DNA of 33,050 nt from Klebsiella pneumoniae (GTDB taxonomy: Bacteria; Pseudomonadota; Gammaproteobacteria; Eutrophobiales; Eutrophobiaceae). Location: contig CAMBTO010000020.1 of the NCBI GenBank assembly GCA_945870865.1, forward strand, positions 1-33,050, given 5' to 3'. Numbering within the stretch: position 1 is the stretch's first letter; each line of letters opens with the position of its first letter. Position numbers and translations under genes: made by a program. The notes beneath the pieces are model-generated. The model saw only the letters and a program-made list of their open reading frames with translations. It ran no database searches and was not told the origin of the DNA. Of the stretch, positions 24,975-32,536 are shown in pieces.

Positions 24975-25886
24975 TCAGACAGGGATATCCAGTGGCAATC
25001 GGTTCTTGCCGATGTCTATCTGGAGAAAGCCTTGGGATACCGGCGGGGTGAGCGCGAGTTGCGGCCCATACATTCGATACGCCGGCAAAAACTTTTCCGC
25101 ATAGGCGCGCACCTCGCTGGCCGACATGCCGGGCAGGCCCTTTGCCTTCATCCGCTCTTCGGCCTCACTGCGCCACTCCAGCACATGCGCGGGATCATCC
25201 GGGCGGATATACACAAAATTGTCGAGCAGGCTGTGCCACGCCGTGTACTGTCCAAGAAGTTTGTTGATCTGTTGCAGATGCGGATCCGTGACCACCTGTG
25301 GTGCCACCGGCTGGAAGCCGAGCATCCAGCCTTCCACCAGTACGATATCAACAGGCATCGCGATCTCCGGCCACAACGCCGGATCGGCGCGATCACCTTG
25401 TCCCTGATGTTGCGACTTGTCATAACGCGGCAATAACAATCGGCTGCCCGGGTCGGCCTGTTTGAGACGGGAGAGGATCTCCGCTCCCAGCGCCACATCG
25501 TGTGTGCCCGGATATCCGCGTTGTTGCAGATACGGATTTCCCGGGAAGTCAGTTGCCAGCCTGACTTGCTCTGCCCGGGTCAGGTAAAAATCATCGATCG
25601 ACAGCGTGACTGCACGCAGGCCGCTCCAGTCGAACAGTTGCACCAGATACGAGGTCAGCGTCGATTTACCGCCACCTTGAGGCGCGTTTATTCCCACGAT
25701 AAAGCCTGGTTGTCCGTAAGTGATCAGCTGTTTATACAGATGAAAAAACAGTGGCAGGTAATAGAGATCGACCAGCCCGGGTTGATGTAGACCCGGCTCC
25801 AGACTGGCCTCAAGTTTCAGTTTCAGGTCCTGCCGGTGGTCATCGTCTATCTGCTGAACGACGGATTGTTGCCATGGGATGGTCAT
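24975..25886 (-). CDS. D-glycerate 3-kinase (GLYK-like P-loop kinase)
   Basis: This 303-residue P-loop kinase is of the GLYK/Tda10 type, related to phosphoribulokinase and uridine kinase. Walker A, GINAPQGGGKST, is at 65-76. TLSIDDFYLTRAEQ near 95-108 is the diagnostic segment that follows. LPRYDKSQHQGQGDR and VDIVLVEGWMLGF are the conserved substrate and Walker B-like regions. In plants this enzyme phosphorylates D-glycerate to 3-phosphoglycerate, the last step of photorespiration; bacterial homologues are usually annotated the same way. With the hydroxy-acid oxidase and AGXT-type aminotransferase about 8 kb away, it fits a glycolate-glyoxylate-serine-glycerate route. Biochemical proof for bacterial members is thin, so substrate is moderately sure. 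Confidence 0.85.
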   Translation of the reverse strand: MTIPWQQSVVQQIDDDHRQDLKLKLEASLEPGLHQPGLVDLYYLPLFFHLYKQLITYGQPGFIVGINAPQGGGKSTLTSYLVQLFDWSGLRAVTLSIDDFYLTRAEQVRLATDFPGNPYLQQRGYPGTHDVALGAEILSRLKQADPGSRLLLPRYDKSQHQGQGDRADPALWPEIAMPVDIVLVEGWMLGFQPVAPQVVTDPHLQQINKLLGQYTAWHSLLDNFVYIRPDDPAHVLEWRSEAEERMKAKGLPGMSASEVRAYAEKFLPAYRMYGPQLALTPPVSQGFLQIDIGKNRLPLDIPV

Positions 25887-25981
25887 ACGATCTTCTTATT
25901 TAATGTATCTTGATTGATATGTCATTATAGCGAGCCTGAGTTACAGTAAACCGGGAACAGATTTAAGAGAGTTTTATCTTA

Positions 25982-26112
25982 CTGGATTCCCGCTTTCGCG
26001 GGAATGACGAAGGCATATGCCCTTGAAAACCCCCTCGCGGGAATGACGAAGGTATATGCACCCTGCAAAACCCCGTCATTCCGGGGCCGCGTTAGCGGAA
26101 CCCGGAATCCAG
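25982..26112. repeat. Family B repeat cluster
   Basis: This starts CTGGATTCCCGCTTTCGCGG and GAATGACGAAGGCATATGC. A second partial copy follows (CTCGCGGGAATGACGAAGG), then a CGTCATTCCGGGGCC unit ending CCCGGAATCCAG. The cluster begins and ends with inverted CTGGATTCC / GGAATCCAG sequences. It fills the gap upstream of the amidohydrolase gene, leaving about 46 bp before its start. Confidence 0.75.
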
Positions 26113-26158
26113 TCAATAAAACATGTAGAATAAACCTATCCATCACGGGGGAGAAACC

Positions 26159-27910
26159 ATGTATTCCAGCCACAGCTTGCATCGCGTTATCGCATTTGTA
26201 TTTATCTGCCTCAGCACCACCCTGTCTGCGCAGGAACAAACAGGTACCGTCGTGTTGCAAGGCGCCACCATCATCGACGGCCTGGCCGATGCGCCGATGC
26301 AGGGCAGGTCGATCATCATCGAAGGTAACACCATACGCGACATCGTCGCCGCCGATGCGCCGATACCCGCGGGGGCAGAGGTGATCGATCTCAAAGGCAA
26401 ATTCGTCATGCCCGGTATGGTCGACACGCACGTCCACTGGCTCGACTTCATGGGTGAGCTGTTCGTCAATCACGGCGTGACCTCGGTCGTGGCGCTGGCC
26501 GACGTACCCAAACAGACCCGTGAACACAGCCAGACCTCGTTTGGCCTGCCACGCCTGTTCCACACCGGTAATCGCCCGCCGTTTGGCCGGAACGACAGCC
26601 CGGCAGAGATCCGCAAGATCATGAAAGAGTGGCTCGAGAAGGAACCCGATATTGCCCATTTTCCCACGCACAATGCCGGTATAAGCCAGGCCTACAAGGT
26701 GGCCGCCGAGGAGGCGCACAAGATGGGTTTAATGATCTTCGGTCATGCTGAAAATGCGCCGGACTCAATAGTTGATGGACTGGATGTGGTTGAACACATC
26801 TGGGCCTGGGGCCAGGCCGTCATGCCGGAGTCTGAACTGGCAGCGTTCCAGCGTGGTGAATATCTCACCTGGGCGAACCACATGAGCGGGCGTTGGGACC
26901 AGCTTGATGCGTTGATCAAGGACGCGGTCGCGAAAGATATCTATATCAACCCGACCTTGACGTATGAGTGGGGCGGCATGAGCGTCAATGCAAAACTGCG
27001 TGAGCTCGATGACTACAGTGTGCTCAGCCAACCGGAGCTGGTGTACTTCCCCGACAGTATTTCAAAGAGCCTGATGGCGAAGCACCGCCAGATCAAGAAT
27101 TTCTCCACCCGCTACGGCAACCTGCCGTATGTGAAACACCTGCCCGAGTCAGACCTCGCCGAATTTCGTGAGGGCTATGAAAACGTGAAGGAGTTTGTAA
27201 AGCGTTATGTCGCCGCCGGTGGCAAGGTACAGGGCGGTACCGATGCGATCACCGCCGGTGTGCCGGGCCTTGGTTTGCATCAGGAGATGCAGATGCTGGT
27301 TGAGGCCGGGTTGACGCCGATGCAGGCGATCAAGTCCACCACACGCTGGTCGGCCGAGGAGCTGGAAGGCCGTGGTGGCAAACGCGGACCGGCAAAGGTC
27401 GGTTCGATTGAGCCGGGCAAACTGGCCGATCTCATCGTGCTGAACGCGAGTCCTTTGGCAGACATCCGCAACAGCCAGCAGATCGACCGGGTGATGAAAG
27501 ACGGTCGCTGGGTGCCGCGCGAATACCATCCGGAATATTACAGCCACACCGTCCCACCGCGTGCGATTGCCGGTTCCACCTTTGCACCGGTGCTGAGCAC
27601 AGTGACACCTTCGATCGTGACCGCCGGCAGTCCATCTGTGCGCGTCGCCATTGAGGGCAGCGGTTTCCAGCAGACCTCGCTGGTGCGCATTAATGATATT
27701 TCGGTAAAGACGTATTTCATCAACCCGCGCCGTGTCGAGTTTGATCTGCCTGCCGAAATGATTGCGAGTGCCTCACCGAATCCATACGTGTCTCCCGGCC
27801 CCTACCAGCAGGACGCGCTGATCGGTAATTTCGCGGTGAACATCCACGTATTCAGCCCACCACCCGTCGGCGGGACATCGAATACGATCAGTGTGATGGT
27901 GAAGCCGTAG
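26159..27910 (+). CDS. Secreted amidohydrolase with C-terminal IPT/TIG domain
   Basis: This exported metal-dependent hydrolase of the amidohydrolase superfamily has 583 residues with a signal peptide (about 7-25, ending TLSAQEQ). Metal ligands expected of the fold are seen: His91 and His93 (DTHVHW), His196 (FGHAEN), His213 (VEHIW) and Asp362 (GTDA). The imidazolonepropionase-like C-terminal strand, KVGSIEPGKLADLIVLN, closes the enzyme near residue 430. Residues about 483-580 add an IPT/TIG immunoglobulin-like domain (VTPSIVTAGSPSVRVAIEGSGF), unusual on an amidohydrolase and perhaps used for surface or polymer binding. Start: ATG after CGGGGGAGAAACC. The substrate is unknown. The gene is alone on its strand, with family B repeats on both sides. 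Confidence 0.9.
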   Translation: MYSSHSLHRVIAFVFICLSTTLSAQEQTGTVVLQGATIIDGLADAPMQGRSIIIEGNTIRDIVAADAPIPAGAEVIDLKGKFVMPGMVDTHVHWLDFMGELFVNHGVTSVVALADVPKQTREHSQTSFGLPRLFHTGNRPPFGRNDSPAEIRKIMKEWLEKEPDIAHFPTHNAGISQAYKVAAEEAHKMGLMIFGHAENAPDSIVDGLDVVEHIWAWGQAVMPESELAAFQRGEYLTWANHMSGRWDQLDALIKDAVAKDIYINPTLTYEWGGMSVNAKLRELDDYSVLSQPELVYFPDSISKSLMAKHRQIKNFSTRYGNLPYVKHLPESDLAEFREGYENVKEFVKRYVAAGGKVQGGTDAITAGVPGLGLHQEMQMLVEAGLTPMQAIKSTTRWSAEELEGRGGKRGPAKVGSIEPGKLADLIVLNASPLADIRNSQQIDRVMKDGRWVPREYHPEYYSHTVPPRAIAGSTFAPVLSTVTPSIVTAGSPSVRVAIEGSGFQQTSLVRINDISVKTYFINPRRVEFDLPAEMIASASPNPYVSPGPYQQDALIGNFAVNIHVFSPPPVGGTSNTISVMVKP

Positions 27911-27949
27911 TTATTACAGCTGGCCGACAGTTAAAAGCGCATGGTCTGA

Positions 27950-28455
27950 CTGGATTCCCGCCTTCGCGGGAATGACGAATAATCATCTACGTTATACCTA
28001 CGAACGCCTGCATCGGCGAAGGCGGTAGAGCGACGCATGGAGCCGAAGCGGGAATCCAGTGATATCTGGAGGTACTCGAATTGCCTCCATGTGTCATTCC
28101 CGCGCACGCCTACATGGATGTAGGTGGTAGAGAGAAGCAGGAGCCAGAGCGGGCGGAAATCCATTGGTTCATCAATATTCCCTATTCCCTGCGGCAGAAT
28201 TGCTGTCATTCCCGCGCACGCCTACATGGATGTAGGTGGTAGAGAGAAGCAGGGGCCAGAGTGGGCGGAAATCCATTGGTTCATCAATATTCCCTATTCC
28301 CTGCGGCAGAATTGCCGTCATTCCGGCGCACGCCTACATGGATGTAGGTGGTAGAGAGAAGCAGGGGCCAGAGCGGGCGGAAATCCATTGGTTCATCAAT
28401 ATTCTCTATTCCCTGCGGCAGAATTGCCGTCATTCCCGCGAAGGCGGGAATCCAG
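27950..28455. repeat. 506-bp composite repeat bounded by perfect 27-bp inverted ends
   Basis: The first 27 bases (27950-27976, CTGGATTCCCGCCTTCGCGG...) and the last 27 (28429-28455) are exact reverse complements. Between them are one diverged family B unit (to 28059) and three tandem 112-bp units. The diverged unit shares the ACGCCT...GGTAGAG...GAGCC...AGCGGG order with the tandem units, so all parts come from one sequence family. Confidence 0.85.
28093..28428. repeat. Three tandem 112-bp units
   Basis: Units begin GTCATTCC at 28093, 28205 and 28317, a period of exactly 112 bp, and differ by only a few bases (for example GGAGCC versus GGGGCC). A fourth start at 28429 leads into the closing inverted repeat. 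Each unit contains CCTACATGGATGTAGG, a near-palindrome also echoed in family A. The near identity implies recent expansion. Confidence 0.95.
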
Positions 28456-28487
28456 TAAATTAATCCGCCGGAGGCACCTTACGAGGT

Positions 28488-30587
28488 CTAGAACGACCCG
28501 CTGACCTTGATGATGATCATCCGCCCGTTATCACCCTTGCGGATTTCGCGCAGTAATACCGGTGACAACCCGCGCTCGGCGACATAGATCATCCGGTCAC
28601 GCGTCTGCAGGTTGTCGAGCAGGTTCATGCCTTCAAGACCGACCTTCAGGCCGAGCCAGCGGGTGGTCTCAATGAAAGCAGTCCCTTCAAATTTCTCGTT
28701 ATTGATGTCGAGCTCATCCGCCTTGAACAGGATGCGTTCTCCACGTTCAGCGAGGCCCCAGCCCCAGGACACGCGGGCGGCCTCGAAGTCCTGGCGGAAG
28801 TTGATCGTGTAGGCATAGTCGGTATCGTCATTAAACAGTACGTCGCCACGGAATCCGCCGCCTATCGATACGGTACGGTCCGTGCCCGTGACCGAGTCAG
28901 TCACGGTCGTGTCCTGCCAGCGCACCTTCAATTCCAGTTGCGCTCCGGTCAGGCCGAGTCGTTCCAGTGGCAGCGTCGTCTCCAGGATCAGGCCGGTCTT
29001 CTTGCCGTCACCAATATTGCCGGTTGATTCGAACGTGGAGGACAGCGGTAACAGATCGAGTACGTCGGTGATCCGGTGATGGTATGCCGTCAGTTTGACT
29101 ACACCGACATCACCAAAGCGGCGTTCATGACTAAGCTCTCCGATCCAGGTGCGTGATGGTCGCAGTTCCGGATTACCTATGGTGACATTGTCGTCTTCAA
29201 ATACGGTCGCGGTGACAAAGTCGACAAAGTCCAGTTGCGAGACCTCACGGTCGATCCGCAGGCGCGTCTGCTGTTGCTGTGAGTGTGACCACGTCAGTAC
29301 CGTGCGCGGCTTGATATAGTTGAATGTACGCTCTTTCGTGGCATCACCGCTTTGGGAAATAGTCGAGCGTTCATAAGCAATACCATAATTCCAGTCGAAC
29401 TGGCCGAGCGACCAGGTGTCCTGTGCCAGAAAATTCCAGCGGCTTTCCTCGACCGAGGTATTGCCCCCCGGCACATCAATCACCACCGGACCGGTACCCC
29501 GGTCATCGGTAAATACCAGCGTGTTCTCCAGTGTATTGTTTGCATTCTCCAGATCCAGCTGTAGCGCATGGCCCGTGAGTCCTGCCCAGTTGAATTCGAG
29601 CCGACCAATCATTTCCTCTTTAGTCGTGAATTCATCTTCCGACTGCAGGCGGGTTTGTACGCCACTGGTATTGAAGTTCTGCTGGAATGAGGACGGGTCG
29701 GTCTCATTGCGTGAAAACAGCAGGATCGCCTTGCCGAGCAGGTCACTGCTCAACACCCGTTCTGCATCGAGGCCAAGTTCAAAAATACGGATGTCCCGAT
29801 TGGTACTGAAAATCGTCTGGCTTGATGGCGCAACCGGTTGTTGCGGCAGCAGGGTAGAGGTAGTGACCAGCACCCGCGGCATGTCGATCACCTTCCCGTT
29901 TAACTGCACAAAGTTCTTGCCGAGCCAGGTCGAGACATTCATATACCCGCCAATGTCATGACCGGTGGCATGGTCGGCATCATCACGGATCTCGATCAGA
30001 TTAGCGTTGGGGTCAAACCGCCGGATCACACCGGGGTCACCGTAAGTGGTATTGCGGTAGTCCAAGCCGATATTGAAATCCACGTCACGCCAGCGATCCG
30101 CCAGCGAAACAGCGCCATACGGCGTTGTACCCAGATCCAGATTAAAGCGGACAAACGATTCCCAGCGAACCGTTGCCGATGAATCAGCCTTGAGGATTAC
30201 ATTGACAACCGCCGTTTGTCCGAGCAAATCGATGTCGCGTACCTTGACCCGGATCAGTTCGATGCGCTCAACCAGGTCCGCCGAGATGCGACCGAGTATC
30301 GCCGAGGGCTGGTCCTTTTTTGTACTGGGCCGCCGGTCATTGATCAACACATTTCCCGCCGCACCACCAAATCCGCGCTTGTCACCGCCATCATTCAGCG
30401 TAAAGCCGGGGATGCGATTGACCATGTCGAGCGCCGTGTTCGGTTGATAACGTTGCAGGAACTCCGCGCTAAAGGTGACCACCCCGTCCTGGCTTTGCTC
30501 ACCTCCCGTATCCGGACTTTGCGCAAGTAGCGGCGCAGTGGTGATGGTGGCTATCAATAACGACAGGGCAATAATACTGACTCTCAT
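28488..30587 (-). CDS. TonB-dependent outer-membrane receptor
   Basis: This 699-residue outer-membrane receptor has a signal peptide at 1-22 (ending PLLAQ). The plug domain spans about 35-150 (FSAEFLQRYQPNTALDMVNRIPGF, then VLINDRRPS and ERIELIRV). A beta-barrel follows and ends in a terminal Phe (IIIKVSGSF), as needed for Bam-mediated insertion. A clear TonB box was not picked out. The plug resembles CirA/FecA-like receptors of the type seen in many aquatic gammaproteobacteria, whose substrates are often unknown. No siderophore or heme genes are nearby. An outer-membrane barrel gene lies upstream on the same strand, 168 bp away. The substrate is unassigned. Confidence 0.92.
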   Translation of the reverse strand: MRVSIIALSLLIATITTAPLLAQSPDTGGEQSQDGVVTFSAEFLQRYQPNTALDMVNRIPGFTLNDGGDKRGFGGAAGNVLINDRRPSTKKDQPSAILGRISADLVERIELIRVKVRDIDLLGQTAVVNVILKADSSATVRWESFVRFNLDLGTTPYGAVSLADRWRDVDFNIGLDYRNTTYGDPGVIRRFDPNANLIEIRDDADHATGHDIGGYMNVSTWLGKNFVQLNGKVIDMPRVLVTTSTLLPQQPVAPSSQTIFSTNRDIRIFELGLDAERVLSSDLLGKAILLFSRNETDPSSFQQNFNTSGVQTRLQSEDEFTTKEEMIGRLEFNWAGLTGHALQLDLENANNTLENTLVFTDDRGTGPVVIDVPGGNTSVEESRWNFLAQDTWSLGQFDWNYGIAYERSTISQSGDATKERTFNYIKPRTVLTWSHSQQQQTRLRIDREVSQLDFVDFVTATVFEDDNVTIGNPELRPSRTWIGELSHERRFGDVGVVKLTAYHHRITDVLDLLPLSSTFESTGNIGDGKKTGLILETTLPLERLGLTGAQLELKVRWQDTTVTDSVTGTDRTVSIGGGFRGDVLFNDDTDYAYTINFRQDFEAARVSWGWGLAERGERILFKADELDINNEKFEGTAFIETTRWLGLKVGLEGMNLLDNLQTRDRMIYVAERGLSPVLLREIRKGDNGRMIIIKVSGSF

Positions 30588-30755
30588 TTAAATCCTCAGG
30601 CGGGTCCGGAATCGAATAGTGAAACTTTACCAGCTTGAGGAGGGACAAATGTGGAAAAAATCTGGAGATATTTTCGAAAACAGGGGTAGGGTAAATCGAA
30701 CAGCACTGTATACAGTGTTGTCCGTGAGTGTTGTCTTCATATAGCTGCCCACTGC

Positions 30756-31409
30756 CTAAAACCGGAATCTGAACCCCGCCGACAGATTGTGGCTCCGGAC
30801 CTCCGTGCGCAGCGATTCAAATTGCAGCTTGTGCGCGGAGAAATAACGGTAGCCCAGATCGATGGTGAAATTCTCGGTCAGCTCCAGCCCAAGTCCACCA
30901 CCCAGCTTCCAGGCAAACGCCGTGTCCTCGTCATCAGAGGTGTACACGTCATTTTCGATCTGCAACCGCGAGTCGATGTCGACATTGGCAACACCGGCAC
31001 CGGCGGTCAGATACGTTGTCAAGTTCGTACCGGCATCAAAATCAAAGTAGGCATTTATCAGCGCATTCAGTGAGGAGGCCTCGCCGGACAGGCCGATATC
31101 CTCCGGCGCTATCGTAATGCCGCTGGCGCGGAGACCTTCGAGGTCATGGCTTTGATGCGATAGTTCAATCTCGGAGCGGTAGTAGGTATTCTCGATTACT
31201 CCAATCGCGGCGGACAACAGCGGGCTGTGGTCGAGGTCAAATTCCATCAGCAGGTCTGGCTCGGTATCAATCGTACTATCACTATCCATAGGCATGGCCA
31301 GGCCCAGATTACCGCTGACGTAAACCTCATAAGGTTGTGCCTGAACGGTGGCCAAGGGCACCAGTGCCAACAGCCAGGACAGGACCCGGTGTGAGAGTAG
31401 ATTACGCAT
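30756..31409 (-). CDS. Outer-membrane beta-barrel protein (OmpA/OmpW-like opacity type)
   Basis: This small eight-strand-type barrel has 217 residues from the ATG at 31409 (MRNLLSHRVLS). That start is chosen because AGGAG lies just before it and the track ATG at 31424 overlaps that ribosome binding site. The signal peptide ends ATVQAQ. The mature start YEVYVSGNLGLAMPMDSDS and later strands (YLTAGAGVANVDID, FAWKLGGGLGLELTENFTIDLGYRYFS) are typical of the OMP_b-brl family. The last residue is Phe (GFRFRF). The family often has structural or adhesive roles. It lies upstream of the TonB receptor on the same strand. Function is unspecific. Confidence 0.88.
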   Translation of the reverse strand: MRNLLSHRVLSWLLALVPLATVQAQPYEVYVSGNLGLAMPMDSDSTIDTEPDLLMEFDLDHSPLLSAAIGVIENTYYRSEIELSHQSHDLEGLRASGITIAPEDIGLSGEASSLNALINAYFDFDAGTNLTTYLTAGAGVANVDIDSRLQIENDVYTSDDEDTAFAWKLGGGLGLELTENFTIDLGYRYFSAHKLQFESLRTEVRSHNLSAGFRFRF

Positions 31410-31533
31410 TGCATTTCTCCTCATTCGGTAAATAAAGGTACATTAAAAGTATAGGAGATAATCCCGGTAAATACCTGATATGTGTAAAAAATCATTCGCA
31501 TGTTAATATTCTACATCAACCACGGAGCCCCCC

Positions 31534-31911
31534 ATGAACCCGATCATACAAATCACTGCCCCCGGCGCCCCCGAGCCGGAAAACCGTAATTTCACCAACT
31601 GCCTGCAGGTCGGCAACCAGCTGTTCCTGTCCGGCATGATCGCCTCAGATGCCAGTACCGATGCCTACACCCAGTCCGTGTCCTGCCTCGGCAAGATCAA
31701 GGCACTGGTCGAGGCCGCCGGTGGCAGCATGAACGATGTGGTCAAGATCACCGTATTCCTGACCGACATCGCCCACCGTGCCGACTTTAGCCGCGCCCGC
31801 GCCGAGTTCTTCCCCGGCCGTAAACCGTGCTCAACGATGGTCGGGATCACCGCGCTTGCGCAACCGGGGCTGGTGGTTGAGGTGGAGGCCATCGCTATCA
31901 TCAACCCCTAA
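31534..31911 (+). CDS. RidA-superfamily protein lacking the catalytic arginine
   Basis: This 125-residue YjgF/YER057c/UK114-fold protein has the conserved core LFLSGMIASD, ALVEAAGGSMNDVVKITVFLTD and the C-terminal VVEVEAIAI. Enamine/imine deaminase RidA members have an arginine in PARSCVEV that binds the substrate carboxylate. The aligned stretch here is KPCSTMVGIT, where Ser takes that place. It therefore belongs to one of the other Rid subfamilies and probably does not hydrolyse 2-aminoacrylate. The ATG follows CGGAG with a C-rich spacer. The gene stands alone; a family B repeat lies beyond its stop. Its role is unknown. Confidence 0.9.
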   Translation: MNPIIQITAPGAPEPENRNFTNCLQVGNQLFLSGMIASDASTDAYTQSVSCLGKIKALVEAAGGSMNDVVKITVFLTDIAHRADFSRARAEFFPGRKPCSTMVGITALAQPGLVVEVEAIAIINP

Positions 31912-31997
31912 CCACAGCGCCATACAGGCTTCACGTCGTCCCTCGGTACCACTACGTCATACTGGCAAAGGCCAGTATCCGAAGTACAAGGGTTTAA

Positions 31998-32024
31998 CTG
32001 GATTCCCGCTTTCGCGGGAATGAC
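31998..32024. repeat. Family B repeat, single copy
   Basis: CTGGATTCCCGCTTTCGCGG followed by GAATGACG, a short palindromic unit (CCCGC/GCGGG stem) identical over its first 27 bases to the copy at 25982. It sits between the converging RidA-like and DUF3293 genes. Confidence 0.85.
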
Positions 32025-32099
32025 GGCCAGGCAAAAACGGGGATTTAACACGGTATTCAATCGACTTGTTTTATAGAAGGTTCAGATCTGGCAGCGGTA

Positions 32100-32519
32100 T
32101 TAAAATATCAGACGTGGGATTGCATCCTCCTCGCAATACACTATCGCCAGCTGACCGTATTTCTCCTGCAATCGAACCGCCTCTGGCTCCGGGATATTTA
32201 TTACCAGAAAGCTGTCCTCACCCTGCCAGTTTCCGTCTTCCGGTTGGCCGAGGCCTGCATAACAAGAGTAACCCAGCTGATCAAGTTCCTGTTTTAACGC
32301 ACGCTGCCTTTCTTCATTTTGCTCACGCATCAACTCTTCACTATCGGGATTAAAGGCGGTGATGAAGGCGGAGCACACGGTGCCGTGCGACTGATGCAGT
32401 TTTTTCAGATCAGCGGAATGGTTTCCGATACGCAATATGAAGGGCGTGTCGGAATAGACGATATAGCGGGTGCGCTCGTACGCTCGGAGCAGGTCTTTTG
32501 TTATAGGCATATCAGTCAT
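32100..32519 (-). CDS. DUF3293 family protein
   Basis: This 139-residue soluble protein shows the DUF3293 pattern. It has AYERTRYIVY near the N-terminus, FILRIGNHS, SAFITAFNPDSE in the middle, an N-x-x-R helix (NEERQRALKQELDQLGY) and a final YGQLAIVYCEED. No signal or membrane segment is present. Family function is unknown. The gene starts 17 bp after the upstream glycosyltransferase gene ends, in the same direction, with GGGACAGGCCTAT before the ATG, so the two are likely cotranscribed. Confidence 0.85.
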   Translation of the reverse strand: MTDMPITKDLLRAYERTRYIVYSDTPFILRIGNHSADLKKLHQSHGTVCSAFITAFNPDSEELMREQNEERQRALKQELDQLGYSCYAGLGQPEDGNWQGEDSFLVINIPEPEAVRLQEKYGQLAIVYCEEDAIPRLIF

Positions 32520-32536
32520 ATAGGCCTGTCCCGCTG

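Larger units (their letters stand above)
27911..28487. other. Intergenic region made mostly of family B repeats
   Basis: There are 577 bases between converging genes, most of them the composite repeat at 27950-28455. Track ORFs here (28124-28354 and 28236-28463) are artefacts of the tandem array: its 112-bp period is not a multiple of three and the two frames repeat the same peptide. Confidence 0.85.

Noticed and set aside
25979-26719. 246-aa reverse ORF
   Set aside because: It is a shadow of the amidohydrolase and of family B repeats. Its C-terminal FVIPAKAGIQ is the usual translation of this repeat type.
28093-28428. CRISPR-like array
   Set aside because: Units are contiguous 112-bp tandem copies with no unique spacers and no cas genes.
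28124-28463. Two forward ORFs in the tandem array
   Set aside because: They encode the same peptide twice by reading through 112-bp repeats in shifting frames and have no start context. They are repeat artefacts.
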